NCBI RefSeq assembly: GCF_048544455.1
Contig: NC_133538.1
Location: 36,147,469 to 36,211,468, forward strand
DNA: 64,000 nt
Source: Silene latifolia
Taxonomy: Eukaryota > Streptophyta > Magnoliopsida > Caryophyllales > Caryophyllaceae
Direction: 5' to 3'
Position numbers and translations under genes: made by a program. This document shows, piece after piece, positions 1 to 10,204 of this stretch. Position 1 is the stretch's first letter. The number at the start of each line of letters is the position of its first letter. The notes below the pieces were generated by a model, which saw only the letters and a program-made list of their open reading frames with translations, did no database searches and had not been told where the DNA came from.

Positions 1-279
1 TCAATATCGGTATCCCAAATATCCCTAGAAGCATCACTTAAACTTGGATCCATGAATTCATCTTCTTGTTCACTCTCAAGCTTCACCGTATCACCTCCAC
101 AAGAGTCGCCACTTTCTTCCCCTTTGCGACCGTTTGCCCCTTCATTGGCCTTCTCCGAGTTGGGAAAGAGCAACTCCATTTGAGCCCATGAAGGAAAAGC
201 TCCTTCTTCACTTATCCGTCCCTTTTGAACCATGTCGTGGTATTGGGGGTAAAGAGCATAATAGTTGTCCACCTTGGTT
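1..279. other. Athila-type element, stretch downstream of the 3' ORF
   Basis: This is the sequence 3' of the extra ORF on the minus strand. No LTR start, polypurine tract or domain is recognisable before the window edge. A short plus-strand frame across it looks like chance. Confidence 0.4.
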
Positions 280-1515
280 TCATATTGACGGTAGTGCAAG
301 TCTTGCAGATTCCCGTGACAAAGTCGTCACGGGGAGGATGAAGGGATTCGGATGGTTGTAAGGTTGGTAGGGAAAGGGGTAGGGAGGCACCTTTATCTTT
401 TCACCTTGGGTTTGTTGTTCTTGTTGTTGTGGTGGAGGAGCTTGTGGGGGTGGAGCTTGCCTTTCTTGACTTTGAATGAGGTAGGAGGGTATTGGGGACA
501 AGCGTCCTCTCCTTGGGGAAATTCGAGGTAGGTCGGCCATCGGAAGGTAGATAGGATCACTTCCTTTCGTCAACCATTTGATCCTTTTATCAACCCCCTC
601 AAGGGTTATCCAATGGTGTTGGACAACAAGGAGGTCTTCATTAATTCTCATTCCTCCCGAGAGTGTAGTGTACTCATTGTTCTCATTGAACCTAGGATTA
701 AAGTGCTTTGCAAGTCTTGTTATGAGTCCACCATTCACTATATGCTTCTTCCCATCATCATCTCCATTTCGAAATTTTGCCCACTTTTCTAGCAAAACTA
801 GAGGTGCATTGAGATGATACCCGTCTCTTCCTTGAATGTTTAGATAAGATTCCATGAACATGAGGCCCAATTGATTCACAATAGCCGGATCTCGGCGGGC
901 GAAGAGGGTACCCGAAAGAAATCGGTATGTGAGCCTCAAGATCGGGTTTTGGATGTGAAAAGCAAGACACTCCTTGGTAAGAATGAAGTCCCGGCCCGTC
1001 ATGGCCCTCCACAAAGGTGCGACACTATACTTTTTGGGTCTTGATGTTCGGGTAGGCGAAACATCAAGCCCGAACACATTCGCAAATTCCACAAGGGTCA
1101 TTGTTCTAGAGACATTCTCCAACCTAAACTCTATGCAAATCACTTTGTTTGAAGTTGTAATCTTTAAGCAACTCAAGAATTCGAGCACAAGAGACCGATA
1201 GGTGGGTTCATACATGCGAAAGAGGGTTGAAAGACCAAAAACCTCAAATAAAGCCTCCACTTGGTGGAAAATTCCAAGCTTTCTCAAAGTAGAATGACAC
1301 AAAAATTTAGTAGGAAGGATATTCTTACTTAGAAGCCGGTGGAAGACTATTCTTTGCACATCATTGAGGAATTCCACATTGGAGAAATCATTGAGTCTTG
1401 AGAGGTCTACAATCTCTTCATGTTCTCTTCTAATGGTGTTGAGATGGGAAGTAGAGGAACTCCCCACCATCCTTGGTCTTCTTGCACTTCTAAGGGAGGA
1501 TCTTCTAGGTGCCAT
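280..1515 (-). CDS. Athila-type additional 3' ORF (411 aa), function unknown
   Basis: This is an uninterrupted 411-codon frame downstream of pol, in the position of the extra, sometimes called env-like, ORF of Athila/Calypso elements. The N-terminus is arginine/serine rich. The middle (about residues 35-300) is a globular-looking region of the type found in plant retrotransposon ORF1/ATHILA-family proteins (segments such as LVEFANVFGL and APLWRAMTGRDF). The C-terminus (about 330-400) is rich in proline and glutamine, with runs of PPPQ and QQQEQQ. I see no clear signal peptide or membrane segment, so calling it an envelope protein would go beyond the sequence. It is notable that this frame is open while pol in the same element has several frameshifts. 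The start at 1515 is the first ATG of the frame after the repeat-rich spacer. Confidence 0.7.
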   Translation of the reverse strand: MAPRRSSLRSARRPRMVGSSSTSHLNTIRREHEEIVDLSRLNDFSNVEFLNDVQRIVFHRLLSKNILPTKFLCHSTLRKLGIFHQVEALFEVFGLSTLFRMYEPTYRSLVLEFLSCLKITTSNKVICIEFRLENVSRTMTLVEFANVFGLDVSPTRTSRPKKYSVAPLWRAMTGRDFILTKECLAFHIQNPILRLTYRFLSGTLFARRDPAIVNQLGLMFMESYLNIQGRDGYHLNAPLVLLEKWAKFRNGDDDGKKHIVNGGLITRLAKHFNPRFNENNEYTTLSGGMRINEDLLVVQHHWITLEGVDKRIKWLTKGSDPIYLPMADLPRISPRRGRLSPIPSYLIQSQERQAPPPQAPPPQQQEQQTQGEKIKVPPYPFPYQPYNHPNPFILPVTTLSRESARLALPSI

Positions 1516-2390
1516 TCTTGAGTTCTTTTGATTTGTGAAAGAGTAAGGTTGCTACTTGTTGATTGAGTGTTGAAAACCCTAGAAAATTTGGGGGTTTTTG
1601 ATCTTGTGGGTGAAGAGAGTGAATGGGATATGTATGGGAGTCATAAGGAGGTGGGTTTTATAGGGTAAGTGGAAGGAGTAGTGATGTGTCATTATATGGG
1701 TGGTGGGGTGTAATTTAATTGAGAAAAGTCGGGTCGAAAATCGGGCAGGGAGACGAGCGGATTCGAAGCTAAGACGCTCGGATTCTTCTCTCACGGACGG
1801 GCGGATTAAGGGCAATACGCCGGATTCTCGCCACGAGTAAAATCCCAAAATTTTTCTCGCCTCAAGACGAGCGTCCCGAGCATAAGACGCTCGGATTCTT
1901 CAGGGTCAGGACGGGCGTTTTCTTGAGAAGACGGACGGATTCTTTGACAGAGAATTTTCTTGAAATGCTCAAGGGAAAAGACGAGCGTCTTTCCACTAAT
2001 CCGGCCGGATTCCCTCAGACGGGCGTCTTCTTCAATGGGACGCTCGGATTCTTCATCAGTCCAGAAACTTTCAAATTCTCAACACAGCTGGACGTGCGGT
2101 TTCTCCCCTGGACGTCCGTATTCTGCCAGGACGCCCGGATTTCCAGAGAGACGCTCGGATTCTAGCTGCGAGTGTTGACTTTTTCTCCTTTCTTTCAATG
2201 CATCCCCACACTTAGAAATTTTCTCCTTCATTCAAAAACTCATTAGTAACCCTCCCTCACTTGCGCTCATGAAAAGAATTTATGCTATTAAACAAATGCA
2301 ATTAAATAATAAATACAAGTTAGAGGGTTAGTATATTTACAATTGGTGGTTTAGGGAGGACTCCACCAAACTCTCCCTTAGATGGTTCTT
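1516..2390. other. Spacer between pol and 3' ORF of the Athila-type element
   Basis: This is non-coding on the minus strand. It holds the GC-rich short-repeat block at 1735-2165 and then an AT-rich stretch up to the end of pol. A promoter or splice acceptor for the 3' ORF could lie here, but none is identifiable by eye. Confidence 0.5.
1735..2165. repeat. Degenerate short repeat block, core GACG(A/C)(G/T)CGGATTC
   Basis: About sixteen degenerate copies of a 12-15 base word such as gacgctcggattctt, gacgagcggattc and gacgggcgtcttc are crowded in 430 bases. The local GC content is much higher than in the flanks. The same word family recurs inside the LTR at 7085-7245, so it is an element-specific motif and not a random GC island. 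Frames across it (proline/serine/arginine repeats) look like by-products of the repeat. Confidence 0.75.
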
Positions 2391-3571
2391 TCAAGGGGAA
2401 GGAGGTCCGAGGTAGGTAGCCTCGACCTCTCCAACAAATGCTCCTTCATAGTATGGCTTCAATCTTTGACCATTTACCTTGAACTTGCTTCCATCTTCGG
2501 CCTTGAGTTCGAAATCTCCATATTTCCCAACTTCGGTTATCACATAGGGACCCATCCATCTAGAGTTCAACTTTCCCGGAAAGAGTCGGTAGCGGGAATT
2601 GAATAGAAGGACTTTGTCTCCCTTGTGCAAGGCCTTTTGTCGAATTCTCTTATCATGAAGCAATTTTGTTCTTTCTTTGTAAATTTTTGCATTCTCATAG
2701 GATTGTAGTCGGAATTCCTCCAACTCTTGGATTTGGATCATCCTCTTTTGACCGCTCAATTTGAGATCAAGATTGAGTGCTCGGATTGCCCAATAAGCTT
2801 TGTACTCCAATTCGATTGGCAAATGACATGCTTTTCCATAGACAAGCTTGTAGGGGGAGGCACCAATGGGAGTCTTATAGGCCGTCCTATAAGCCCAAAG
2901 AGCATCATCAAGCTTTGTGCTCCAATCTTTCCGAGTCTTGTTCACAACTTTTTCAAGAATTTGTTTGATCTCTCTATTTGAAATTTCCACTTGACCGCTT
3001 GTTTGAGGATGATATCCCAAGCCGGTTCGATGTTGAACACCATATTTGGTCAAAAGGGATGCAAGCTTCTTCTCATGGAAATGTGTTCCTCCATCACTAA
3101 TGATAGCTCTAGGAACTCCAAATCGTGGAAAAATTATCTTCTTGAAAAGCTTGGTGACCGTTTTTTTACATCATCATTTGGTGTGGCAATTGCCTCCACC
3201 CACTTTGAAACATAATCTACGGCCACAAGGATGTACTTGTTCCCGTTGGATGTCACAAAGGGTCCTTGGTAGTCAATTCCCCAAACATCGAAAATCTCCA
3301 CCTCTAGAATGCCCCTTTGTGGCATTTCGTTTCTCCAAGATATATTTCCCGTTCTTTGACAAGCATCACAATGAATGATGAATTCTCTTGTATCTTGAAA
3401 CATTGTGGGCCAATAGAAACCCGATTGGAGAATTTTTGCAACGGTTCTTCTTGCTCCATGGTGCCCACCGTAGGGTGATGAATGACATCCTTCCAAGATT
3501 CCTTGGATTTCCCATTGAGGATGCATCTCCGGAGAGCCCATCACTACACTCCTTGTAGAGGTTTGGGTCAT
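2391..3571 (-). pseudogene. Athila-type pol: integrase (frameshifted)
   Basis: The integrase region lies in two minus-strand frames, 3571-3134 and 3053-2391. The first contains the zinc-binding HHCC part (histidines in [10 protein letters not shown], cysteines in CDACQRTG) and the first catalytic aspartate (GIDYQGPF). A frameshift near 3060-3140 separates it from the rest. The second catalytic aspartate (a SDGGTHF-type motif) can be read across that join. The second frame has the catalytic glutamate region ([12 protein letters not shown]) and the C-terminal part typical of Athila pol ([24 protein letters not shown]). All three catalytic acids can still be read, but not in one frame. Confidence 0.85.
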
Positions 3572-3749
3572 CCCAAAAGTACCTCTTCACTTCGAATATG
3601 AATCTCTTCCTTTGGTTGTGGTTCAAGTTTGGAGGGAGCACTTTTCCAACAATATAGTTAGCATAATCGGCAAACCATGGGGTGATGTGCCTTTCAAGTT
3701 GAGTTTGAATAGCCATCAAAATATCGTCGGGGAATGAGTCATTGATCGG

Positions 3750-4180
3750 GGTTTCTCCATTCTCATCATGAAACCGGATCCTTGACAAATGATCCGCCAC
3801 TACGTTCTCGGCTCCTTTCTTGTCTCTTATTTCCAAATCAAATTCTTGAAGAAGCAAAATCCATCTCAACAACCTTGGTTTTTCCTCCTTTTTATCAAGA
3901 GATGCCGAAGAGCACGGTGATCCGAAAATACAATCACCTTGGATCCGAGTAAGTAGGATCGGAATTTATCCAAAGCATAAACAATGGCAAGAAGCTCCTT
4001 TTCGGTTGTGTCATAATTCACTTGAGAAGGGTCGAGGGTTTTGCTTATGTAATAGATGGCATGAAGAGCTCTCCCTACCCGTTGGCCAAGCACCGCTCCA
4101 ACGGCGTAGTTGCTAGCGTCACACATAATCTCGAAAGGTAACTCCCAATTTGGGGGTTGGATGATTGGTGCCGAGATCAA
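3750..4180 (-). pseudogene. Athila-type pol: RNase H (frameshifted)
   Basis: The frame 4180-3866 encodes a gypsy RNase H: MCDASNYAVGAVLGQR (first catalytic Asp in CDAS), the EKELLAIVYAL segment with its catalytic Glu, and [11 protein letters not shown] (third Asp). The C-terminal link to integrase, [15 protein letters not shown] and [10 protein letters not shown], is in an adjacent frame starting near 3872, so there is a frameshift just after RHLLIKRR. The family call is firm and the copy is clearly broken. Confidence 0.85.
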
Positions 4181-5699
4181 TGCTTCTTTGATTCTATTAA
4201 AAGCTTCAACACACTCGTCAAGAATTGGAATTGGGCATCTTTAAGCAAAAGTTGAGTGAGGGGTTTTGCTATTTTAGAAAAATCTTTTATGAAACGGCGG
4301 TAAAAACCCGCGTGACCGAGAAAACTTCTCACCCCTCTAACATTCACGGGAGGTGGGAGCTTCTCTATCACCTCAACTTTAGCTTTATCGACCTCGATGC
4401 CCTTTTCCGAAATCAAGTGACCCAAAACAATTCCTTCATTGACCATGAAATGACACTTTTCCCAATTTAAAACAAGACTAACATCTTCACATTTTTGCAA
4501 TACAAGAGAAACATTATGCAAGCATGAGTCAAAGTCCTTTCCATAAACACTAAAATCATCCATAAAAACTTCCATTATGGTCTCTAGATAATCGGAGAAG
4601 ACACTCATCATGCATCTTTGGAAAGTAGCGGGGCATTACATAATCCAAAAGGCATCCTCCTATATGCAAAAGTGCCATAAGGGCATGTGAAGGTGGTCTT
4701 ATGTTGGTCATCCTGGTGTATAGGGATTTGGAAGAATCCCGAATACCCGTCAAGGTAACAAAAGAATTTGTTAGAGGCTAACCTCTCAAGCATTTGGTCA
4801 ATGAATGGTAAGGGGAAGTGATCTTTCCTTGTTGCGGAGTTTAATTTACTTGTAGTCTATGCACATACGCCAACCGGTGATCATTCTTGTGGGTATTAAT
4901 TCATTCTTTTCATTTGTCACTACCGTAGTACCTCCTTTCTTAGGTACCACTTGGACGGGGCTAACCCACAAAGAATCCGATATGGGATATATGATTCCCG
5001 CATCAAGTAATTTCATGACTTCTCCTTTGACAACTTCTTGCATGTGGGGTTCAATCTTCTTTGGGGTTGAATGGTAGGTCTATGGTCGTCCTCTAGATGA
5101 ATCCTATGCATGCAAAAGTTGGGACTTATCCCCTTAAGGTCATCTAGACTATAACCTATAGCCTTCTCATGTTGTTTCAACACATCAAGTAATTTTCCCA
5201 ATTGGTCATCATCAAGTCTATCATTAACAATCACGGGTTTGGTCTTTGATTCATCAAGGTAAGCATATTTCAAATTTAGGGGAAGGGGTTTCAAAGTAGG
5301 AGTTTGTACCTCACTTTCCTCCTTTGGAGTTTCATTGAGAATTTGCTCCATCTCCATTAAACATTCCATTCTCATGACATACTCTTCTTCACTTTCATGA
5401 ACCTCATCATATTCGAATTCCATGATGGGTTCCTCTTGCTCTTGAGTTTGTAGAATAGCCTCTAGGATGGATTGCTCATCCTCTATGGGTTGACATGCTT
5501 CTACTAGAATATTATGCACCAACTCTGATTGTGCATGAGTGAGTTCCTTGTTAGCTAGAGCGGCCTCAAAGAGATCCACCTCCAACTCCCAATACATGCT
5601 CTTAGCCTTACTTGCTTCCAAGGCCTCTAATGCTTGCATGGGATCCTTGAAGTAAGGGATACTCAAGTGGTCCTCTACAAAACAATCTATGAAATCCAT
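4177..5699 (-). pseudogene. Athila-type pol: pre-RT segment and reverse transcriptase (frameshifted)
   Basis: The first frame (5699-5013) starts at the first ATG after the primer site. It has an acidic linker rich in Glu and Met, followed by the conserved entry into RT (LPLNLKYAYLDE, IGYSLDDLKGISP, MHRIHLEDD). RT continues in the frames 5043-4846 (GEVMKLLDAGIIYPISDS, MCIDYK), 4793-4608 (CYLDGYSGFFQIPIH, PYGTFAYRRMPFGLCNAP) and 4611-4177 (MEVFMDDFSVYG, the catalytic FMDD box, then GHLISEKGIEVD and SFLGHAGFYRRFIKDFS). At least three frameshifts break it. No gag or aspartic protease motif precedes it. Only about 120 bases separate the first codon from the primer site, so gag and protease are deleted. 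Confidence 0.88.
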
Positions 5700-5820
5700 T
5701 CTCGCAAAATATCAAACAACTTGAAAACGATTAGAGCAAACCTTGAGGAGTTTTACTTCCCCAAGGTGAAAAAGACACAACTAATAACAATAAAAGAAAT
5801 ATTAAATCATTTAAGCACCG

Positions 5821-5838
5821 TCCCCGGCAACGGCGCCA
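5821..5838 (-). other. Primer binding site complementary to tRNA-Asp
   Basis: The plus-strand word tccccggcaacggcgcca equals the 3' end of plant tRNA-Asp(GUC) with its CCA. On the minus strand it is the primer site TGGCGCCGTTGCCGGGGA, four bases inside the LTR end at 5843. There is no tRNA gene here; the match stops at the acceptor/T-arm. Confidence 0.92.
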
Positions 5839-5842
5839 TTTT

Positions 5843-7605
5843 TGATCGAGTCCATTTCGTTTCACAAATTAAGCATATGTGGTCGTTGGTCAATGGTCGA
5901 TACAAAACACAATTTATACTTCACAAACAACTCTACAATTAGTAAAGAGGCAAGTAAAGGTCGGATCCCAAGGGACGGGTATTGAAATGAGAATTCTATT
6001 GTAACTAGTAGTGTCTAAGGGGTGTCACAAATTGGGTTGATGTAGAAGGTTACTAAACTAAAATAGCAATAAAAATAAACTAGCAAGATGAATAAAATAA
6101 GGGGTGTAAACAATTGATTAAAAGCACTAGGGTGTCATGGGTTCATAGGGGAATCATGGGATATGATCATACAAACATGTTCTCAAATTATAAGCAAGCA
6201 ATTATTGTTGTGATGGATTGAGTTGGGTTATATCTTACAATCCTAGGAAAGTTTGGGTCCCGGAGCCGAATCGATTAGATTGTACAACACCTACAAGTCG
6301 ACTTAATCTTTCCTACTCAACACATGCATGGTCTAACAAGACTCGAGTTGGGTTATGTCTTACAAGTCAAGTTGAAAGGATAGAAGATGATAGTAAATGC
6401 AAGGATTCATAGGCTTAGCATTTCATCAAATATAACATGTGCATGTATTAAGATAAAAAAAAGCAAGCAAATAAGATATGAAAGCATATTAATTTAAGCA
6501 TGAATCATTCCCCATGTTGGTTTCCCTAATCACCCATTAAACCCTAGCTAAGAGACTACTCACTCATTATCATATTGATCATGCTAGAAAGGTTGTCAAT
6601 CATACTAACATAATGAAACATGATGAATAAATGAAAGTAATTAGCAATAATTAAAAAGGGATTAAGAGATTATACCTACTAATGATTCCAATAATAAAGC
6701 AAGAATAATAGAAGTACTTGAATCCTAGATTGAGAGGTTGTCAATCTCCCAATAATAACCCAAATAATCTTCAATTACCCAAAATAAAGTAAGAACAAGA
6801 GAGAGATTAAAGAACTAAAACTTGGATTAAAACTTGATTAATATTTGATTACAATATTGAAGAGAGATTTGATTAATATTAACTACACTAATTATTGATA
6901 AGAAGAACATGCTCCTCTAATTAGACTAATGGGGTATTTATAGTGAAAATTAGGGAGGATGCATTAGGGTTAACTAAGGGCTAAACTAGTAATTACACTT
7001 TTAAGTTGAGCAAGGAGACTCCGGTATTCTCCGAGAGAAGGGCTTCTCTTATCGTGGCTTGAAGAATGAAAACGTCTTTGCATCTTTGAAATCCGTGCGG
7101 ATGGGAGTCGGGACGGCCGGATCTGGGCTGGAGAATCCGAGCGGATCCTTGGGCAAGACGCTCGGATTGGCGAGGGGGAATCCGAGCGGATTCCTTTGAG
7201 GGACGCTCGGATTGGGCTGGACGGACGGGCGGATTGTATACAATCCGTTCGGATTGTCTGCAGCAAAGATCTTTTCTTCTTCTTTTCTTCCCTTTTCTTC
7301 ATGAATTCCTTGGGGATTTCCTTGGGGACTCAAGGATCCTTTCTCAACAATGCTCTTCTACTATGCTATGTACAAAGGCCTTCTAGTCTTGTCTTTCCTT
7401 GATGCTTGGTCATTGAATATGATCAATTTAGCCTTGTTTTGCCATGAAAATGCAAGATTCTTACTCCTTTCCTACCAAGGGATCAAAATCTCAAAGAATA
7501 TGCAAAACAAAGAACTAAAGATAAGAAATGACCCAAATAGGCACTAAAAAGCATGAAAACAATGGTAATTCGGGGGCTAAATATGCGCCAATTATGGTCA
7601 CATCA
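5843..7605 (-). repeat. 5' LTR of the Athila-type element (1763 bp)
   Basis: The borders come from the primer site on one side and the TG..CA ends. The minus-strand sequence starts TGATGTGACCATAATTGGCG at 7605 and ends GATCA at 5843. It is non-coding apart from short chance frames. A GC-rich short-repeat block lies in its U3-side part (7085-7245). The partner LTR is outside the window, so similarity and age cannot be judged. Confidence 0.85.
7085..7245. repeat. Second block of the GACGCTCGGATTC-type repeat, inside the LTR
   Basis: About nine degenerate copies of the same word family as at 1735-2165 occur here (gacgctcggattgg, gaatccgagcggattcc, gacgggcggattgt) in both orientations. It lies in the U3 half of the LTR, upstream of where transcription of the element should begin. 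Confidence 0.7.
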
Positions 7606-7617
7606 ATAAAGCATAGA

Positions 7618-8087
7618 ATCGCAAAATGCATCCCTGATTTACGAGAAGATGTAATAAACATCCTAATTTAGATTACCCAATATAACCTATATGCACGGTT
7701 TTTTCGTTCCCTGAAATATGTTCTCACTAATGAACATACCCAAAATTCTAATGAACAGGGATACGGTGCCAAACCAACGAGTGTATAATGCACCAACGTC
7801 TAATGAAGTTACTGTTATATTAACTGATAGTTCATCCTCCAGCCTGTCGAACACAACTCATATATCTGTCACGGGTAAAGATAATGAGTCCCATAGGATA
7901 ATGCATTATTATGGATGTTACGATCCTTTACAATACACTCTGCTTTTTCCGTGCGGGGAATGTGGATGGGTGCACGGCCTTCCGAGAAAGAAAAAAGAGG
8001 GGCCTCGTGAAGCATCGTCTTCCCATTTAGATGTGGAAGCGGCTACGGCTCAGATAGTGGAGAAACTCTTGGAGAATGAAGCTACCC
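7618..8087 (+). pseudogene. Helitron replication/helicase protein, first fragment
   Basis: The translation has the segment that precedes the Helitron Rep domain: NLYARFFRSLK, then PNQRVYNAPTSNEVTVIL, MHYYGCYDPLQYTLLFPCGECGW and a Lys-rich stretch, as in plant Helitron Rep/Pif1 proteins. It carries one in-frame TAG early on, and a frameshift near 7770 between the two parts. The exon ends at 8087, followed by GTATGT. Joining to 36466 keeps the reading phase and produces the expected continuation. The left edge is cut by the Athila-type insertion at 7605/7606, so the protein start is not in this piece. Confidence 0.82.
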
Positions 8088-8179
8088 GTATGTATATCAG
8101 CAAATATATGCGCTATTTCTTATTGTTGCTTTAAAGCATAACGATTGGTTTGTGAACCCCCACAAGTCTTTAATAGAAT

Positions 8180-8884
8180 TGTTGCATTTAGTTTGTTGAT
8201 GATGACAAGTCCTTCATTTTTATATCCCGCCTAATTAACAGTATGTGCTAGACGTGTGTATGACAGGTCTAACAGTATTTCATATGGGCTCGGAAATGAA
8301 GATGGGTGGAGCGCTGGATGAGTCTTGGTTCGTGTCTAGAACAATTGTAAGGATATATCTTGTGCTTATTCTTATTCGGTCCAATAAATCATGGCCTATC
8401 TTTTTGGACAAAATATTTCAAGATAAAATATTTTCCTAATTATTGTTTTGATAACAATTTTATTCTGTTGAAAGCTTCCTAAAATTGCTCTAAGTAAAAT
8501 CTTTATCTTTTGGACAACTCTTGCTTATAAAATACAAATCCTTCACTTGTGATAAGGGTAACACACGAGAATATTTCTGAGTGCAAAATTTATTTTTCAA
8601 AGTTTAAGGAAATTGCTTTTGTCTCGTTCGGTCTCTGAAAGAAGCTTTTGCAAAATTGTTTTTCTGCGTTAATTTTTTCAGTTTGCAAATTCTTTTTATA
8701 GCCGTGATTGTGGGTTGAATTTTGAGTTCGCAAGTTATATTCATAAGGCTGATTTTTGTTCTCCATTGTTCCAATTGTTGAACCATATAAGGAGACAATT
8801 TGTGTTGTAATTTTCACTTTTTGTGAGAGAGTGTTTTTGGGGTACGGGGTTGTACTCGAGTCGCACGATCGGGGTTGATCGTGG
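8180..8884 (+). repeat. SIRE-type 5' LTR, left part
   Basis: This is nearly identical to the start of the 3' LTR at 35290. It lacks about 89 bases that the 3' copy has (around 35620-35710): the sequence passes directly from ctttatcttttg to gacaactcttgc. It is interrupted at 8885 by the nested minus-strand copia element, whose duplication CGTGG is at 8880-8884. Confidence 0.9.
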
Positions 8885-10191
8885 TGTTAGAAATATATAT
8901 CTCATTACTTAACATATTCATATATGTATCATTTTAATTTAGTCATAAAATTAAAACTAGATTTTATGCATGCAAACTAAAACAAAAAGATAAGAAAATC
9001 AATTTCTCACCAAATAAATTTCGGTCAAATGGGCACCAACAAGATCTCCTTCTTGTTAGTTCTTGAGCTATCCATTTATAAGGATGAACATTCAAAAATC
9101 CCAAAGTAGAGATTCTCCTCTTGATTGCACCCAAGACTATCCCTTATCCCCACTAAATAATATTAACTAGATATTAGTTTAGTAGTTTACCTTAAAATTG
9201 ATTACTAACACTCATATATTACATTAATAATTTTAGTAATCCTTTTGGAACAATTAGAATCAAAAATCTCAAGTTTTTGAGAAAGATGATGAAGATAGAG
9301 AGAAGAATGCATGTGTAGCTTTTCCATACATGAAGAGAATGAATTAGTAATAAAAAATGAGAACAAAAGTTCTCATTTCTAATGCATGCCACCGGTGGGA
9401 AGGAGACAAGGAAAGCATCTTTTCCTTTCTTTTTGTCTTCGCAATGTGTAGGTGTGTAAGACAAAGTAGGATAGGTGTAACGCTACAAAAGCAAGGCCTA
9501 TGATTATTTATCATAAAATAAATCAATCTTACACCATCACAACTCCCTCCATTCGGTCCATCCTCCATAATATGGACTACCATTTTATTTTGTCAATTTG
9601 TCATTTGTCACACAATATGTCTCATGTAATATATTACATGTTATTAATTAATTTAATGCATATTTATCACATAAATATCATTTCATGAATTAATTAAATT
9701 ACATCCAATAAATTGACTAGTGATAGTTGATCACATAAACAAAATGGGTCATGTAATTATAATTCACAATATCTTGTAATTATAATCAACCATTCATTCT
9801 TATCTTTATTGTTTCTCAAACAATAAACAATTTTAGTAATAAAGCATTTTATTACTAAAATAAATCTTATTTAATCCCATTACAATAAGATATTAATATT
9901 CTCTCTCACAAATTAAATTGTTCAATTTTAAGGAATTGATTAACTTGTATCGTCATACAATCAATCAGCTTTACGGATAAGGGCATCATCCTTTAGGTGT
10001 GACCTTAAGGGATCAACTGACCACCACCGTCCCACGACAGTAACGTCAAACTCTAGCAAGCCAATCGTTACCGATTTATGTTGATCAGTTGACAATATAA
10101 TGAATCATCCATTACGTATTCTTTATATGAGATTTAATAATAATATTTAAATCATGTGATCGCACTATTGTTGAGGACACATTTCCCAACA
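8885..10191 (-). repeat. 3' LTR of the nested copia element (1307 bp)
   Basis: On the minus strand it starts TGTTGGGAAATG at 10191 and ends ..TTTCTAACA at 8885. It aligns over its full length with 16371-17677, with scattered single-base differences. Confidence 0.9.
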
Positions 10192-10204
10192 ATCTCCCAC
10201 TTGT
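10192..10204 (-). other. Polypurine tract of the nested copia element
   Basis: The minus-strand word ACAAGTGGGAGAT directly precedes the LTR start TGTTGGG, the normal place for plus-strand priming. Confidence 0.75.

Larger units (their letters stand above)
1..7605 (-). mobile_element. Ty3/gypsy Athila-type LTR retrotransposon, 3' end outside window
   Basis: Reading on the minus strand, the order is LTR (7605 to 5843), primer site complementary to tRNA-Asp (5838 to 5821), short leader, pol (RT, RNase H, integrase), GC-rich repeat spacer, then an extra ORF. A tRNA-Asp primer site and an additional ORF after pol are typical of the Athila/Calypso branch. Gag and protease are not present: the first frame after the primer site is already the pre-RT segment. 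The LTR begins TGATGTGACC and ends GATCA on the minus strand. The base group next to it (7606-7610, ataaa) would be half of a target duplication, but the other half is off the window. The element interrupts a Helitron gene. Pol is decayed by frameshifts, so this copy is not autonomous. Confidence 0.88.

Noticed and set aside
134..361. 75-codon plus-strand frame at the left edge
   Set aside because: It overlaps the end of the clear minus-strand Athila ORF and has no recognisable feature.
5821..5838. Possible tRNA-Asp gene
   Set aside because: Only the last 18 bases of the tRNA match. Position next to the LTR shows it is a primer binding site.
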